DNA from: Stenotrophomonas sp. UBA2302
GTDB lineage: Bacteria; Pseudomonadota; Gammaproteobacteria; Xanthomonadales; Xanthomonadaceae
DNA length: 64,000 nt
NCBI GenBank assembly: GCA_002345545.1
Contig: DDVW01000074.1
Span: forward strand, 12,778 to 76,777
Direction: 5' to 3'
In this document: positions 54,799-64,000 of the stretch, piece after piece
Layout of the letters: each line of letters starts with the position of its first letter
How positions within the stretch are numbered: the stretch's first letter is position 1
The notes under the pieces: generated by a model
The model's input: only the letters and a program-made list of their open reading frames with translations
Told to the model about the DNA's origin: nothing
Database searches by the model: none
Made by a program: the position numbers and the translations under genes

Positions 54799-55544
54799 TA
54801 CAGCAACCCCTTCTGCTTGAGTGCGGCCACCAGCTCGGCGGCATCCTTCACCATCACGCCCTTGCTGCGCTTGGCAGGTGCGGCGTAGTGGGTGGTCTTG
54901 AACGTGTCGGCGGCTTCAACGCCGAGGTCGGCCAGCTGCAGGGTCTCCAGCGGCTTGGCCTTGGCCTTCATGATGTCCGGCAGCTTGATAAAGCGCGGCT
55001 CGTTCAGGCGCAGATCGGTGGTGATGACGGCCGGCAGATCGACTTCCAGCGTTTCCAGGCCGGCGTCGACTTCCCGGGTCACGGTGGCTTTGCCGTCGGC
55101 AATTTCCACCTTGGAGGCGAAGGTGGCCTGCGGACGGCCCCAGATCGTGGCCAGCATCTGGCCGGTCTGGTTGGCGTCGTCGTCGATGGCCTGCTTGCCG
55201 AGGATCACCAGGTCCGGCTGTTCCTTCTCCACCAGCTTGAGCAGGGTGCGGGCGGCGGTCAGCGGCTGGATGGCCTGGTCGGTGACCACATGGATGGCAC
55301 GGTTGGCACCCATGGCCAGGCCGTTGCGCAGGTGCGCCTGGGCGTCGGCCGGGGCGATGGTGGCGACCACGACTTCGGTGGCGATGCCCTTGTCACGCAG
55401 GCGCAGGGCTTCTTCCAGGGCGATTTCATCGAACGGGTTCGGCGAGAGCTTGACGCCATCGGTGACCACGCCGGAGCCATCCGGCTTGACTTGAATGCGG
55501 ACGTTGTAGTCCACCACGCGCTTGTACGCGACGAGGATTTTCAT
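54798..55544 (-). CDS. etfB: Electron transfer flavoprotein beta subunit
   Basis: EtfB (248 aa) binds AMP; the signature segment DLPAVITTDLRLNEPRFIKL and the N-terminal MKILVAYKRVVDYNV are intact. It forms the heterodimer with EtfA and is first in the etfBA operon. It is divergent from rmlB across a 244-bp gap that contains a 10-bp palindrome. Confidence 0.96.
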   Translation of the reverse strand: MKILVAYKRVVDYNVRIQVKPDGSGVVTDGVKLSPNPFDEIALEEALRLRDKGIATEVVVATIAPADAQAHLRNGLAMGANRAIHVVTDQAIQPLTAARTLLKLVEKEQPDLVILGKQAIDDDANQTGQMLATIWGRPQATFASKVEIADGKATVTREVDAGLETLEVDLPAVITTDLRLNEPRFIKLPDIMKAKAKPLETLQLADLGVEAADTFKTTHYAAPAKRSKGVMVKDAAELVAALKQKGLL

Positions 55545-55664
55545 GTGCTGCGGGGTCCTTCGGTTGCTGATGGGGGGCCGGCGCGGCCGGGGATGGATTT
55601 TCCCGATTCTAGCCGGGATACAGGTTCCATGCGAATGCGTATGGTGGTGCTGGTTGGATTTAAA

Positions 55665-55674
55665 TGTCCGGACA
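55665..55674. promoter_or_regulatory. Palindrome TGTCCGGACA between etfB and rmlB
   Basis: A perfect 10-bp palindrome is flanked by A/T arms that extend it to 16 bp with one mismatch. It lies in the only divergent gap of the LPS region and could be an operator. No matching regulator is identified. Confidence 0.25.
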
Positions 55675-55788
55675 AATTGTCACCACTGCCCGCACGTTGT
55701 CAATCGTCCATCTTCCACCTGACCATGCGTTATATCCTTGTACGCATCATTGCTGCGTTGGCAGCTGCGATTTCAGGAGAATAATCAC

Positions 55789-56844
55789 GTGACCACATGG
55801 CTTGTGACCGGCGGGGCCGGTTTCATCGGCGGAAATTTCGTGCTGGAAGCGGTGGCCAAAGGCATTCGGATCGTCAATCTGGATGCGTTGACGTATGCGG
55901 GCAATCTGCAGACGCTGGCTACGCTCAAAGACAACCCGGCGCATATCTTCGTACAAGGGGATATCGGTGACCGTGTGCTGGTCAGCGGGCTGTTGGCGGA
56001 GTACCAACCTGATGCGGTGCTGAACTTTGCGGCTGAAAGCCATGTTGACCGCTCGATCGACGGGCCGGGTGCCTTCGTCCAGACCAATGTCGTCGGCACC
56101 CTGGGCCTGCTGGAAGCGGTGCGTGACTACTGGAAGACGCTGCCGGCAGACAGGGCGGCGGCTTTCCGCTTCCTGCATGTGTCTACCGACGAGGTCTACG
56201 GCACCTTGGGTGACACCGGCTATTTCACCGAAACCACGCCCTATGCACCGAACTCCCCGTACTCGGCCTCGAAGGCGGCGTCGGACCATCTGGTGCGCGC
56301 GTTCCATCACACCTACGGGTTGCCGGTGCTGACCACCAATTGCTCCAACAACTACGGTCCGTACCACTTCCCGGAAAAGCTCATCCCGCTGGTGATCGCC
56401 AAGGCGCTGGCCGGCGAGCCACTGCCGGTGTACGGCGATGGCAAGCAGGTGCGCGACTGGCTGTTCGTCACCGACCACTGCGCGGCGATCCGCACGGTGC
56501 TGGCCAAGGGCCGGGTGGGCGAAACCTACAACGTCGGCGGCAATTCGGAAAAGCAGAACATCGAAGTGGTCCAGGCGATCTGCGCGCTGCTGGATGAGCG
56601 CCGCCCGCGTGCGGATGGGCAGCCGCGCAGCAGCCAGATCACCTATGTCGCCGATCGTCCGGGCCATGACCGCCGCTATGCGATCGATGCGTCCAAGCTG
56701 AAGAACGAACTGGGCTGGGAGCCGGCCTACACCTTCGAGCAGGGCATCGCCTTCACCGTTGACTGGTATCTGGACAATCAGGACTGGGTCAACGGCGTGC
56801 TGGACGGCAGCTACCGTCTGCAGCGTATCGGTACCGACGCCTGA
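55789..56844 (+). CDS. rmlB: dTDP-glucose 4,6-dehydratase
   Basis: This 351-aa SDR-family enzyme performs the second step of dTDP-L-rhamnose synthesis. NAD-binding TGGAGFIG is at residues 7-14, the STDEVYG motif supplies Thr/Asp/Glu, and the YSASK tyrosine-lysine pair is intact. The GTG start at 55789 with AGGAGA at 55774-55779 gives the 351-aa length known from Xanthomonas RmlB. It opens the rmlBACD operon. Confidence 0.97.
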   Translation: MTTWLVTGGAGFIGGNFVLEAVAKGIRIVNLDALTYAGNLQTLATLKDNPAHIFVQGDIGDRVLVSGLLAEYQPDAVLNFAAESHVDRSIDGPGAFVQTNVVGTLGLLEAVRDYWKTLPADRAAAFRFLHVSTDEVYGTLGDTGYFTETTPYAPNSPYSASKAASDHLVRAFHHTYGLPVLTTNCSNNYGPYHFPEKLIPLVIAKALAGEPLPVYGDGKQVRDWLFVTDHCAAIRTVLAKGRVGETYNVGGNSEKQNIEVVQAICALLDERRPRADGQPRSSQITYVADRPGHDRRYAIDASKLKNELGWEPAYTFEQGIAFTVDWYLDNQDWVNGVLDGSYRLQRIGTDA

Positions 56845-56855
56845 GGAGGGCGGAC

Positions 56856-57743
56856 ATGACACAACGCAAGGGCATCATCCTCGCTGGCGGCTCCGGCACC
56901 CGCCTGTATCCGATCACCAAGGGCGTCAGCAAGCAGCTACTGCCGGTATACGACAAGCCGATGATCTACTACCCGCTCAGTGTGCTGATGCTGGCGGGTA
57001 TCCGTGAAGTGTTGATCATCAACACACCGCATGAGCAGGTGTTGTTCCAGCAGCTGCTGGGCGATGGTTCGCAGTGGGGCATGGATATCCAGTACGCGGT
57101 GCAGCCCAGTCCCGATGGGTTGGCGCAGGCTTACCTGATCGGCCGCGATTTCGTGGCCGGCAAACCGAGCTGTCTGGTGCTGGGTGACAACATTTTCCAT
57201 GGTCACGGCCTGCGCGAGGTGCTCAAGCGCGCCGATGAGCGCGGCACTGGTGCCACCGTGTTCGGCTACTGGGTCAATGATCCGGAACGCTATGGCGTGG
57301 CCGAATTCGACGAAGATGGCAAGGTGATCGGGCTGATGGAGAAGCCGGAAAATCCACGATCGAACTATGCGGTGACTGGCCTGTATTTCTACGATGGCAA
57401 CGCCAGCGACTATGCCGCCGAGCTGAAGCCTTCACCGCGTGGCGAACTGGAGATCACCGATCTCAACCAGCGCTATCTCGACGAAGGCAATTTGCACTTG
57501 CAGCCGCTTGGCCGTGGCTATGCTTGGCTCGACACCGGCACCCACCAGTCGCTGCTGGAGGCGTCCAATTTCATCGAGACCATCCAGACCCGTCAGGGTC
57601 TGCAGGTCTGCTGCCCGGAGGAGATCGCCTTCGGCAAGGGCTGGATCAACGCCGAGCAGCTGCAGGCGCTGGCGGCTCCGTTGATCAAGAATGGCTACGG
57701 CCAGTACCTGCAGAAACTCGCGTTGCGTGGAGTGGTTCCGTGA
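56856..57743 (+). CDS. rmlA: Glucose-1-phosphate thymidylyltransferase
   Basis: RmlA (295 aa) makes dTDP-glucose from dTTP and glucose-1-phosphate. The nucleotide loop GGSGTRLYP, the [12 protein letters not shown] segment, GDNIFHG and [14 protein letters not shown] are all present. It begins 11 bp after rmlB and overlaps rmlC by 4 bases. Confidence 0.97.
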   Translation: MTQRKGIILAGGSGTRLYPITKGVSKQLLPVYDKPMIYYPLSVLMLAGIREVLIINTPHEQVLFQQLLGDGSQWGMDIQYAVQPSPDGLAQAYLIGRDFVAGKPSCLVLGDNIFHGHGLREVLKRADERGTGATVFGYWVNDPERYGVAEFDEDGKVIGLMEKPENPRSNYAVTGLYFYDGNASDYAAELKPSPRGELEITDLNQRYLDEGNLHLQPLGRGYAWLDTGTHQSLLEASNFIETIQTRQGLQVCCPEEIAFGKGWINAEQLQALAAPLIKNGYGQYLQKLALRGVVP

Positions 57744-58297
57744 AAGTGATTGAAACGAAGTTGCCGGGTTGCGTGGTCATTGAGCCGGCGGTGTTCGGTG
57801 ACGAGCGTGGTTTCTTTTTCGAGACCTGGAATGCGGAGCGTTTCAAGGCGATCGGTTTGCCGGACAGGTTCGTACAGAGCAACGTGTCCGCCTCCAGTAA
57901 AGGTGTCCTGCGCGGCCTGCATTACCAGTGGCCACGGCCGCAGGGCAAGCTGGTCAGCGTGCTGGAAGGCGAGGTGTACGACGTGGCGGTGGATATCCGT
58001 CGTGGCTCGCCGACCTTCGGCCAGTGGGAAGCGGTGCTGCTGAGTGCGGAGAACAAACGCCAGTTCTGGATACCAGAGGGGTTTGCGCACGGGTTTGCGG
58101 TGCTGTCCGAGCGGGCGGTGTTCAGCTACCTGTGTACCGAGGTCTACCTGAAGGATTTCGATGCCAGCGTGCGCTGGAATGACGCCGATATCGCGGTGGA
58201 TTGGCCGATCAGCGCGCCGACCCTGTCGGCCAAGGACGAAAACGCGCCGTTCCTGAAGGACATCGCCGAAGACCGCTTGCCGGTCTACACCCCATGA
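57740..58297 (+). CDS. rmlC: dTDP-4-dehydrorhamnose 3,5-epimerase
   Basis: RmlC (185 aa) is a cupin-fold epimerase. The catalytic His lies in VLRGLHYQ and the FAHGF and Tyr-containing FSYLCTEVY segments are conserved. A GTG start at 57740 overlaps the rmlA stop and gives the family length. Confidence 0.96.
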   Translation: MKVIETKLPGCVVIEPAVFGDERGFFFETWNAERFKAIGLPDRFVQSNVSASSKGVLRGLHYQWPRPQGKLVSVLEGEVYDVAVDIRRGSPTFGQWEAVLLSAENKRQFWIPEGFAHGFAVLSERAVFSYLCTEVYLKDFDASVRWNDADIAVDWPISAPTLSAKDENAPFLKDIAEDRLPVYTP

Positions 58298-59193
58298 CCG
58301 TGCTGGTATTCGGTGGCAATGGCCAGGTCGGTCAGGAGTTGCTGCGTGCGCTGCCACCGCTGGGCGAGATCGTAGCGACCACGCGCAGTGGCCGCCTGCC
58401 CGATGGCAGCACCTGTGAAGTGGCTGACTTCGGCCGTCCGGAAAGTCTGGCGCTGCTGCTGGACCGGTTGCAGCCGGCGATCGTGGTCAACGCGGCGGCC
58501 TACACCGCGGTGGATCGCGCTGAACAGGACGTTGAGGCGGCCTTCGCCGTCAACGCACAGGCGCCGGATGTGATCGCGCGCTGGTGCGCGGCGCACGGGG
58601 TGCCGATGGTGCATTACTCCACCGATTACGTGTTCAACGGTGAAGGAGTGGTGCCGTATCGCGAGGAAGACGCCACCGCGCCGCTGGGTGTGTATGGCAC
58701 CAGCAAGCGCGATGGCGAAGAGGCCGTGCGTGCCGCCGGTGGCCGTCATCTGATCTTCCGCACCGCATGGGTGTATGCCTCGCATGGGGCCAACTTCTTG
58801 CGCACGATGTTGCGGGTGGGGGCGGAGCGTGACGAATTGCGTGTGGTCGCCGATCAGATCGGCACACCAACACCGGCGGCGTTGATCGCCGATGTCACCG
58901 CGCAGGCATTGCAGCATCCCGGGCAGTTGTCCGGCACCTGGCACCTGACGGCATCGGGGCAGACCAGCTGGCATGGTTTCGCCGAGGCGATCTTTGTCGA
59001 GGCGGTGGCTGCCGGCGTACTGGCGAAGGCGCCGACCGTGCAGGCGATCACCAGCGCGGAGTATCCGACGCCGGCCAAGCGCCCGGCCTGGTCGGTGCTG
59101 GACAACCGCAAGCTGCAGCGGGATTTCGGCATCGTGCTGCCCACGTGGCAAGAAGGCCTGCATCGGGTAATGGGCGAAATCGCCTCGGCATGA
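58294..59193 (+). CDS. rmlD: dTDP-4-dehydrorhamnose reductase
   Basis: RmlD (299 aa) completes dTDP-L-rhamnose. NAD(P)H-binding GGNGQVGQ, the STDYVFNG motif and the YGTSK Tyr/Lys pair are visible. It overlaps rmlC by 4 bases and ends the rml operon before a bidirectional terminator. Confidence 0.97.
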   Translation: MTVLVFGGNGQVGQELLRALPPLGEIVATTRSGRLPDGSTCEVADFGRPESLALLLDRLQPAIVVNAAAYTAVDRAEQDVEAAFAVNAQAPDVIARWCAAHGVPMVHYSTDYVFNGEGVVPYREEDATAPLGVYGTSKRDGEEAVRAAGGRHLIFRTAWVYASHGANFLRTMLRVGAERDELRVVADQIGTPTPAALIADVTAQALQHPGQLSGTWHLTASGQTSWHGFAEAIFVEAVAAGVLAKAPTVQAITSAEYPTPAKRPAWSVLDNRKLQRDFGIVLPTWQEGLHRVMGEIASA

Positions 59194-59244
59194 TTCGTGG
59201 TTTCGGACATGCTGACGCGTAGCCACAGCAGTGTCGCCAACAAG

Positions 59245-59272
59245 AAAACCCCGGGTTTCCCCGGGGTTTTTT
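59245..59272. terminator. Bidirectional terminator, rmlD / xanB
   Basis: AAAACCCCGGG (59245-59255) and CCCGGGGTTTT (59260-59270) with a TTTC loop are followed by TT on the plus strand. The genes are convergent. Confidence 0.9.
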
Positions 59273-59292
59273 GATTGGCTGCAGTTGGCGAC

Positions 59293-60696
59293 TCAGCTGC
59301 GCCCGTAGGTGTCCTCGAAGCGCACGATGTCGTCTTCGCCCAGATAACTGCCCGACTGCACTTCGATCAGCTCCAACGGCAGTTTGCCAGGGTTGCGCAG
59401 GCGGTGGGTGACGCCCAGCGGGATATAGGTGCTCTGGTTTTCGGTGAGCAGCAGCACTTCCTCGCCACGGGTGACCTCGGCGGTGCCGCTGACCACGATC
59501 CAGTGCTCTGCACGGTGGTGGTGCATCTGCAGGCTCAGCGTGCCGCCGGGTTTGACGGTGATACGCTTGACCTGGAAACGCTCGCCATGATCGATGGAGT
59601 CGTAGGCTCCCCACGGACGGTAGACCTTGCGGTGCCAGGTGGCTTCGCTGCGGCCGTCGGCCTTGAGCCGGGCGACCACGTCCTTCACTTCCTGCATGCG
59701 CTCGGACTTGCCGACCAACACCGCGTCGTCGGTTTCGACCACGATGACATCGTCCAGCCCGACCATGGCGACCAGACGCTCGCCGTAGGCGAAGGTGTTG
59801 TGGCAATCGATGGCGATGACATCGCCATGATGCGCGTTGCCGTCATCATCCTGTTCGGAGACATCACGCAGCGCGGTCCACGAGCCGACATCGCTCCAGC
59901 CGGCGTCCAGCGGCACCACGGCGGCATCGGCGGTCTTTTCCATCACCGCGTAATCGATCGAGTCCGACGGGCTGGCGCTGAAGGCCTCGCTGTCCAAACG
60001 GATGAAATCCGTGTCGCGGCGGGCGTTTTCCCATGCGTTCTGGCAGGCGGCAAGGATCTGCGGCTGCAGGCGTTGCAGCTCATGCAGATAGCGCGAGGCG
60101 CGGAACAGGAACATGCCGCTGTTCCAGTAATACTCGCCGGAGGCGACGTAGGCCTGCGCTGTTTCCAGATCGGGCTTCTCGACGAAGCGCTCGATCGCGC
60201 GTGGGCCGTCGCCGGCCACCGCCTTGATATAGCCGTAACCGGTTTCCGGTGCGGTCGGCTGGATGCCGAAGGTCACCAGCTTGCCGGCATCGGCGATGGC
60301 GGCGGCCTGGGCGATGGCCTGGTGGAAGCGGCCGATGTCGTTGATCAGGTGGTCCGAGGGCAGTACCAGCAGCAACGGGTCCTCGCCATTGCGGCGGGCC
60401 TCCAGCGCCGCCGCACCGATCGCCGGGGCGGTATTGCGGCCGACGGGTTCGAGCAGGATCGCGGTCGGATCGGTGCCGGCCTGCTGCAGCTGCTCGGCGG
60501 CGACGAAGCGGTGCGACTCGTTGGCCACCACGATCGGCGCCTGCGCGGCCACGTCGGCCACGCGCAGCCAGGTGGCCTGCAGCATGGTGTTCTTGCCGAC
60601 CAGCGGCAGGAACTGCTTCGGATACGCTTCGCGCGACAGTGGCCACAGGCGGGTACCGGAACCACCGGAAAGGATGACGGGCAGGATCGGGCTCAT
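59293..60696 (-). CDS. xanB: Bifunctional mannose-1-phosphate guanylyltransferase / mannose-6-phosphate isomerase
   Basis: The 467-aa enzyme supplies GDP-mannose. The N-terminal nucleotidyltransferase domain (about 1-290) has [18 protein letters not shown] and FVEKPD. The C-terminal type II phosphomannose isomerase cupin (about 350-465) has [18 protein letters not shown] and the IPLGVTHRL metal/active-site segment. It matches Xanthomonas XanB, used for LPS and xanthan. It is downstream of xanA on the same strand (8 bp gap). Confidence 0.96.
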   Translation of the reverse strand: MSPILPVILSGGSGTRLWPLSREAYPKQFLPLVGKNTMLQATWLRVADVAAQAPIVVANESHRFVAAEQLQQAGTDPTAILLEPVGRNTAPAIGAAALEARRNGEDPLLLVLPSDHLINDIGRFHQAIAQAAAIADAGKLVTFGIQPTAPETGYGYIKAVAGDGPRAIERFVEKPDLETAQAYVASGEYYWNSGMFLFRASRYLHELQRLQPQILAACQNAWENARRDTDFIRLDSEAFSASPSDSIDYAVMEKTADAAVVPLDAGWSDVGSWTALRDVSEQDDDGNAHHGDVIAIDCHNTFAYGERLVAMVGLDDVIVVETDDAVLVGKSERMQEVKDVVARLKADGRSEATWHRKVYRPWGAYDSIDHGERFQVKRITVKPGGTLSLQMHHHRAEHWIVVSGTAEVTRGEEVLLLTENQSTYIPLGVTHRLRNPGKLPLELIEVQSGSYLGEDDIVRFEDTYGRS

Positions 60697-60704
60697 GGCG
60701 GTTC

Positions 60705-62051
60705 TCAGGCGGTGATCAGGTTGGAAATTTCACGGGTGCGCTGTGCCAGCAGTGCTGCATCGCCACGCGTTTCGACATTCAGGCGCAGCAGCGGCTCGGT
60801 GTTGGAACTGCGCAGGTTGAAACGCCAGCTGCCGAAGTCGGCACTGACGCCGTCGGTGTGGTCCAGAACCGGCAACTGGTCGGCGAAGTGCTGCATCACC
60901 CGGGCCACCGCCGCCTTGGCATCGCTGACCTTGAAGTTGATCTCGCCGCTGCACGGGAATTTCTGCATGCGTTCTTCCACCAGTTCGGCCAGCGACAGGC
61001 CGCTGCTGGATACCAGCGCGGCGATCAGCAGCCACGGGATCATGCCCGAGTCGGCGTAGGCGAACTCGCGGAAGTAGTGATGGGCGCTCATCTCGCCGCC
61101 ATACACCGCATTCTCGGCGCGCATCTTCTCCTTGATGAAGGCGTGGCCGCTCTTGCACAGCACCGGCACGCCGCCAGCGGCTTCGACCATTTCCACCGTG
61201 TTCCAGGTCAGGCGCGGGTCGTGGATGATCTTGCCGCCCGGGTTGCGGGCAAGGATGGCCTGGGCGAGCAAGCCGACCAGGTAATAGCCCTCGATGAAGC
61301 GGCCGTTGTGGTCGAAGAAGAAGCAGCGGTCGAAGTCGCCATCCCAGGCGATGCCGAAATCGGCACCGTGTTCGCGCACCGCCTGTGCGGTGAGCTCGCG
61401 GTTCTCCGGCAGCAGCGGATTGGGGATGCCGTTGGGGAAGTTGCCATCGGGCTCGTGGCAGATGCGCACGAACTCCAGCGGCAGGTGCGGCGCCAGCAGA
61501 TCGATCACGGCGCCGGCGCCACCGTTGCCGGCATTGACCACCAGCTTCAGCGGTTTGAGCGCGGCGGCGTCCACATAGCCGAGCAGGTGCCGGATATAAG
61601 CGCTCTTGTCATGTTCGGCGCGCTGGCCGGCGGTGGGTAGCTGCGGCGTCGAAGTGTCGGCGGCGACCGCGTCGGAAATGGCGAACAGGCCGGTGTCGGA
61701 GCTGATCGGCCGCGCCTGCTCACGCACCAGCTTCATGCCGTTGTAATCCATCGGGTTGTGGCTGGCGGTGACCATCACCCCGCCGGCCGCGCCAAGGTGA
61801 TCGGTCTGGAAGTAGACCTCTTCGGTCCCGCACAGGCCGATGTCGATCACCTCGCGGCCCTCGGCCCGCAATCCCGTCGCCAGTGCCTCCTGCAGGCCCG
61901 GGCTGGTCAGGCGCACGTCATGCCCCAGCACCACCGGGCCGTCACCCAGCTGGGCCGCCAGCGCCTTGCCGACTTTCCGGGCGATGTCTTCATTGAGTTC
62001 TTCCGGTACACGGCCGCGGATGTCGTAGGCCTTGAAGGCGGGGAGAGGCAT
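60705..62051 (-). CDS. xanA: Phosphoglucomutase/phosphomannomutase
   Basis: The 448-aa alpha-D-phosphohexomutase has the phosphoserine Ser97 in TASHNP, metal site DGDFDRC, sugar loop GGEMSAHH and phosphate loop [10 protein letters not shown]. Length and Ser97 equal Xanthomonas XanA, so the start is set at 62051 instead of three codons earlier. It links hexose-6- and 1-phosphates for dTDP-rhamnose and GDP-mannose synthesis and is transcribed with xanB. Confidence 0.96.
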   Translation of the reverse strand: MPLPAFKAYDIRGRVPEELNEDIARKVGKALAAQLGDGPVVLGHDVRLTSPGLQEALATGLRAEGREVIDIGLCGTEEVYFQTDHLGAAGGVMVTASHNPMDYNGMKLVREQARPISSDTGLFAISDAVAADTSTPQLPTAGQRAEHDKSAYIRHLLGYVDAAALKPLKLVVNAGNGGAGAVIDLLAPHLPLEFVRICHEPDGNFPNGIPNPLLPENRELTAQAVREHGADFGIAWDGDFDRCFFFDHNGRFIEGYYLVGLLAQAILARNPGGKIIHDPRLTWNTVEMVEAAGGVPVLCKSGHAFIKEKMRAENAVYGGEMSAHHYFREFAYADSGMIPWLLIAALVSSSGLSLAELVEERMQKFPCSGEINFKVSDAKAAVARVMQHFADQLPVLDHTDGVSADFGSWRFNLRSSNTEPLLRLNVETRGDAALLAQRTREISNLITA

Positions 62052-62196
62052 TGCATGCATCCTGCTGGAATAAAGGCGCCTAGTTTAGTCGCCCTCTGCG
62101 GAACTGGCTGTCTGCGGGCTGGACGAAGGTCCAAGGCGGGCGGTACGGGAACGTCGTTAGAATGCGCGCATCCTTGGTTACTGTGGGCGTGATGCG

Positions 62197-62934
62197 ATGA
62201 GCGATCTCTCTACCCCGACCGGCAAGCGCGGCAAGCTGTACGCCTCCGCTGCCGAGGCGCTGGCCGGCATCGTTGCCGACGGCCAGACCCTGGCGGTCGG
62301 CGGTTTCGGCCTGTGTGGCATCCCCGAGGCGCTGATCGCCGCGCTGCGCGACAGCGGGGTCAAGGGCCTGACCGCGATTTCCAACAATGCCGGCGTCGAT
62401 GGTTTCGGCCTCGGCCAGCTGCTGGAAACCCGGCAGATCCGCAAGATGATTTCGTCCTATGTGGGCGAGAACAAGGAGTTCGAGCGGCAGTACTTGGCCG
62501 GCGAACTTGAGCTGGAATTCAATCCGCAGGGCACCCTGGCCGAGCGTCTGCGCGCTGGTGGTGCGGGCATCCCGGCCTTCTTCACCGCCACCGGCTACGG
62601 CACCGTGGTGGCCGAAGGCAAGGAAACCCGGCAGATCGACGGCAAGCACTACGTGCTGGAAACCGCGCTCAAGGCCGACGTGTCGCTGGTCAAGGCGTGG
62701 AAGGCCGATGCAGCCGGCAACCTGGTGTTCCGCAAGACCGCGCGCAACTTCAACCCGGCCTGCGCGATGGCCGGCAAGGTCTGCGTGGTGGAAGTGGAGG
62801 AGATCGTGCCGGTGGGCGCGATCGATCCGGATCAGGTGCACCTGCCGGGTATCTACGTCGATCGCATCGTGTTGAACGCAACGCCGGAGAAGCGCATCGA
62901 ACAGCGCACCGTGCGTACCGAAGGAGGCAAGTGA
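62197..62934 (+). CDS. lpsI: 3-oxoacid CoA-transferase subunit A
   Basis: Subunit A (245 aa) of a succinyl-CoA:3-ketoacid-type CoA-transferase shows [27 protein letters not shown] and [19 protein letters not shown]. In Xanthomonas the pair flanks the LPS genes and bears the lpsI/lpsJ names. The likely function is ketone-body or ketoacid metabolism; an LPS role is only implied by location. It is divergent from xanA. Confidence 0.92.
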   Translation: MSDLSTPTGKRGKLYASAAEALAGIVADGQTLAVGGFGLCGIPEALIAALRDSGVKGLTAISNNAGVDGFGLGQLLETRQIRKMISSYVGENKEFERQYLAGELELEFNPQGTLAERLRAGGAGIPAFFTATGYGTVVAEGKETRQIDGKHYVLETALKADVSLVKAWKADAAGNLVFRKTARNFNPACAMAGKVCVVEVEEIVPVGAIDPDQVHLPGIYVDRIVLNATPEKRIEQRTVRTEGGK

Positions 62935-62935
62935 G

Positions 62936-63568
62936 ATGGCCTGGACCCGTGACGAAATGGCGCAGCACGCCGCGCGCGAGCTGACCGATGGCGCCTATGT
63001 GAACCTGGGCATCGGTCTGCCGACGCTGGTGGCTAACCACATCCCGGAAGGTGTGGATGTCTGGTTGCAGTCCGAGAACGGTCTGCTTGGCATCGGCCCG
63101 TTCCCGACCGAAGCCGAACTGGACGCGGACCTGATCAACGCCGGCAAGCAGACCGTCACCGCACGAGCCGGTGCCAGCTACTTCGGCAGCCATGATTCGT
63201 TCGCGATGATCCGCGGCGGCCACATCAACCTGGCCATCCTTGGCGCGATGCAGGTCACCGACAAGGGCGACCTGGCCAACTGGATGGTGCCGGGCAAGAT
63301 GGTCAAGGGCATGGGCGGCGCGATGGACCTGGTGGCCGGCGTGCAGCGCGTGGTGGTGTTGATGGAGCACACCGCCAAGAACGGCGAGCACAAGATCCTG
63401 CCGCAATGCACCCTGCCGCTGACCGGCGTGGGCGTGGTGAGCCGCATCATCACCGACCTGGCGGTATTCGACATCACCGCCGACGGCCTGGTGCTGGTCG
63501 AAGCCGCATCGGGTGTCAGTGATGAGGAGCTGAAGGAAAAGACCGGCGTGCCGTTCCGGCGCACCTGA
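62936..63568 (+). CDS. lpsJ: 3-oxoacid CoA-transferase subunit B
   Basis: Subunit B (210 aa) carries the catalytic glutamate in [12 protein letters not shown] and the [14 protein letters not shown] and [14 protein letters not shown] segments. It starts one base after the subunit A stop, with AGGAGG just upstream in the end of that gene. It ends before a weak hairpin. Confidence 0.93.
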   Translation: MAWTRDEMAQHAARELTDGAYVNLGIGLPTLVANHIPEGVDVWLQSENGLLGIGPFPTEAELDADLINAGKQTVTARAGASYFGSHDSFAMIRGGHINLAILGAMQVTDKGDLANWMVPGKMVKGMGGAMDLVAGVQRVVVLMEHTAKNGEHKILPQCTLPLTGVGVVSRIITDLAVFDITADGLVLVEAASGVSDEELKEKTGVPFRRT

Positions 63569-63578
63569 TGACGGTTGC

Positions 63579-63597
63579 GGGGCCGTATTACGGCCCC
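63579..63597. terminator. Possible terminator between lpsJ and the RgpF-like gene
   Basis: GGGGCCGT and ACGGCCCC form an 8-bp stem with a 3-nt loop between convergent genes. Only a short T-run follows, so strength is uncertain. Confidence 0.4.
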
Positions 63598-63606
63598 TTG
63601 CCTGTA

Positions 63607-64000
63607 TCAGCTGCGTTTGGCGTAGGCATACGGCGTGTCATCGTTGTGCGCCAGGCCCAGCAAGGTGGCAGCGTCTTTCTGGACGAAACCGGCATGGCGG
63701 GCAACCAGTGTGAATGTCCGCTCGATCGCATGTGCCAAGGTGCCATCCACCTGTCCGGCTTCCGTTTCAAACAGGGAGGGCTGAAGGTGTGCATCAAGCA
63801 TCGGCCGCAGTGCGGCCAGGCGTAGCCAGAACATGCTGCCCGCGATGAAGCAATCCTTGCTTGTATCCGCTTGCGGAAGCCCGAAGCGTGTAAGCAGGCT
63901 GCGTACATTGCGTTCATTAGCGCCCCAGAAATAGTCCAGCCGTTGCACGTGCCCTTCGGGAGGAACCAGGCCCAGCGCAGGATCGGCGTTGAAGGCATCG
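63607..64000 (-). CDS. Rhamnan synthesis protein F (RgpF)-like glycan enzyme, C-terminal part
   Basis: The gene enters from the right edge; 131 codons are visible. The segments DPALGLVPPEGHV, YFWGANERNV, FIAGSMFWLR and EAGQVDGTLAHAIERTF match the C-terminal half of the RgpF family, which takes part in rhamnose-rich polysaccharide synthesis. This fits the adjacent rmlBACD operon. The N-terminus and any fused domain lie outside the window. Confidence 0.75.
   Translation of the reverse strand, partial: DAFNADPALGLVPPEGHVQRLDYFWGANERNVRSLLTRFGLPQADTSKDCFIAGSMFWLRLAALRPMLDAHLQPSLFETEAGQVDGTLAHAIERTFTLVARHAGFVQKDAATLLGLAHNDDTPYAYAKRS

Noticed and set aside
62197-63568. A dedicated LPS-modifying enzyme pair
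   Set aside because: The sequence motifs are those of ordinary 3-oxoacid CoA-transferase subunits. The LPS link is positional only.

Overview
The window is GC-rich, densely coded chromosomal DNA from a gammaproteobacterium of the family Xanthomonadaceae (Stenotrophomonas/Xanthomonas/Pseudoxanthomonas group). The evidence is the xanA/xanB pair, an O-polysaccharide locus bounded by metB and etfA, a type II secretion operon in the Xanthomonas order E-F-G-H-I-J-K-L-M-N-D, an HslV with the extended N-terminus used in Xanthomonas, and GTAG-type REP palindromes like those of Stenotrophomonas. I found no rRNA, tRNA, CRISPR array, prophage or complete insertion sequence.

Layout. 1-9.4 kb holds housekeeping genes: the 3' part of opgH, an EstB-type carboxylesterase, an AlgR-like LytTR regulator, hemC, a DUF481 outer-membrane protein, a WYL regulator, a lipocalin, a small membrane protein and a secreted prolyl oligopeptidase. 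9.4-17.7 kb holds an aminotransferase, a secreted oligopeptidase B, a DUF454 protein, lptM-dapF-DUF484, a DUF3079 protein where xerC would be expected, and hslVU behind a sigma-32-like promoter. 17.7-27.2 kb holds a hemerythrin protein, a TetR/SmeT-type repressor divergent from an RND pump without its outer-membrane channel, a lone pilU, a DUF4398 plus OmpA-like pair and a DUF465 protein.

The accessory part starts at 27.2 kb. A cystathionine beta-synthase/cysteine synthase gene runs directly into an 11-gene type II secretion operon (28.6-38.9 kb). A strong promoter with a long leader then drives a 483-aa secreted, cysteine-free protein that looks like an S-layer or other abundant surface protein. 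REP palindromes and a membrane acyltransferase follow, and then metB. CBS and MetB normally act as a pair, so the secretion system and its probable cargo appear to sit between them.

From 43.6 to 63.6 kb lies the lipopolysaccharide region. It contains Wzm/Wzt ABC export of O-polysaccharide (Wzt has a C-terminal chain-recognition extension), a 1310-aa sulfotransferase plus double glycosyltransferase fusion, a GtrB/GtrA-like pair, a large membrane protein of GT-C character, etfBA, rmlBACD (dTDP-L-rhamnose), xanB/xanA (GDP-mannose and hexose phosphates), a two-subunit CoA-transferase and the end of an RgpF-like rhamnan gene. Together these point to a rhamnose-containing, possibly sulfated O-polysaccharide assembled in the cytoplasm and exported by an ABC transporter. 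My main hypothesis is that the window encodes a surface-coat module: a secretion machine, an abundant coat protein, and next to it the glycan to which such coats are usually anchored.
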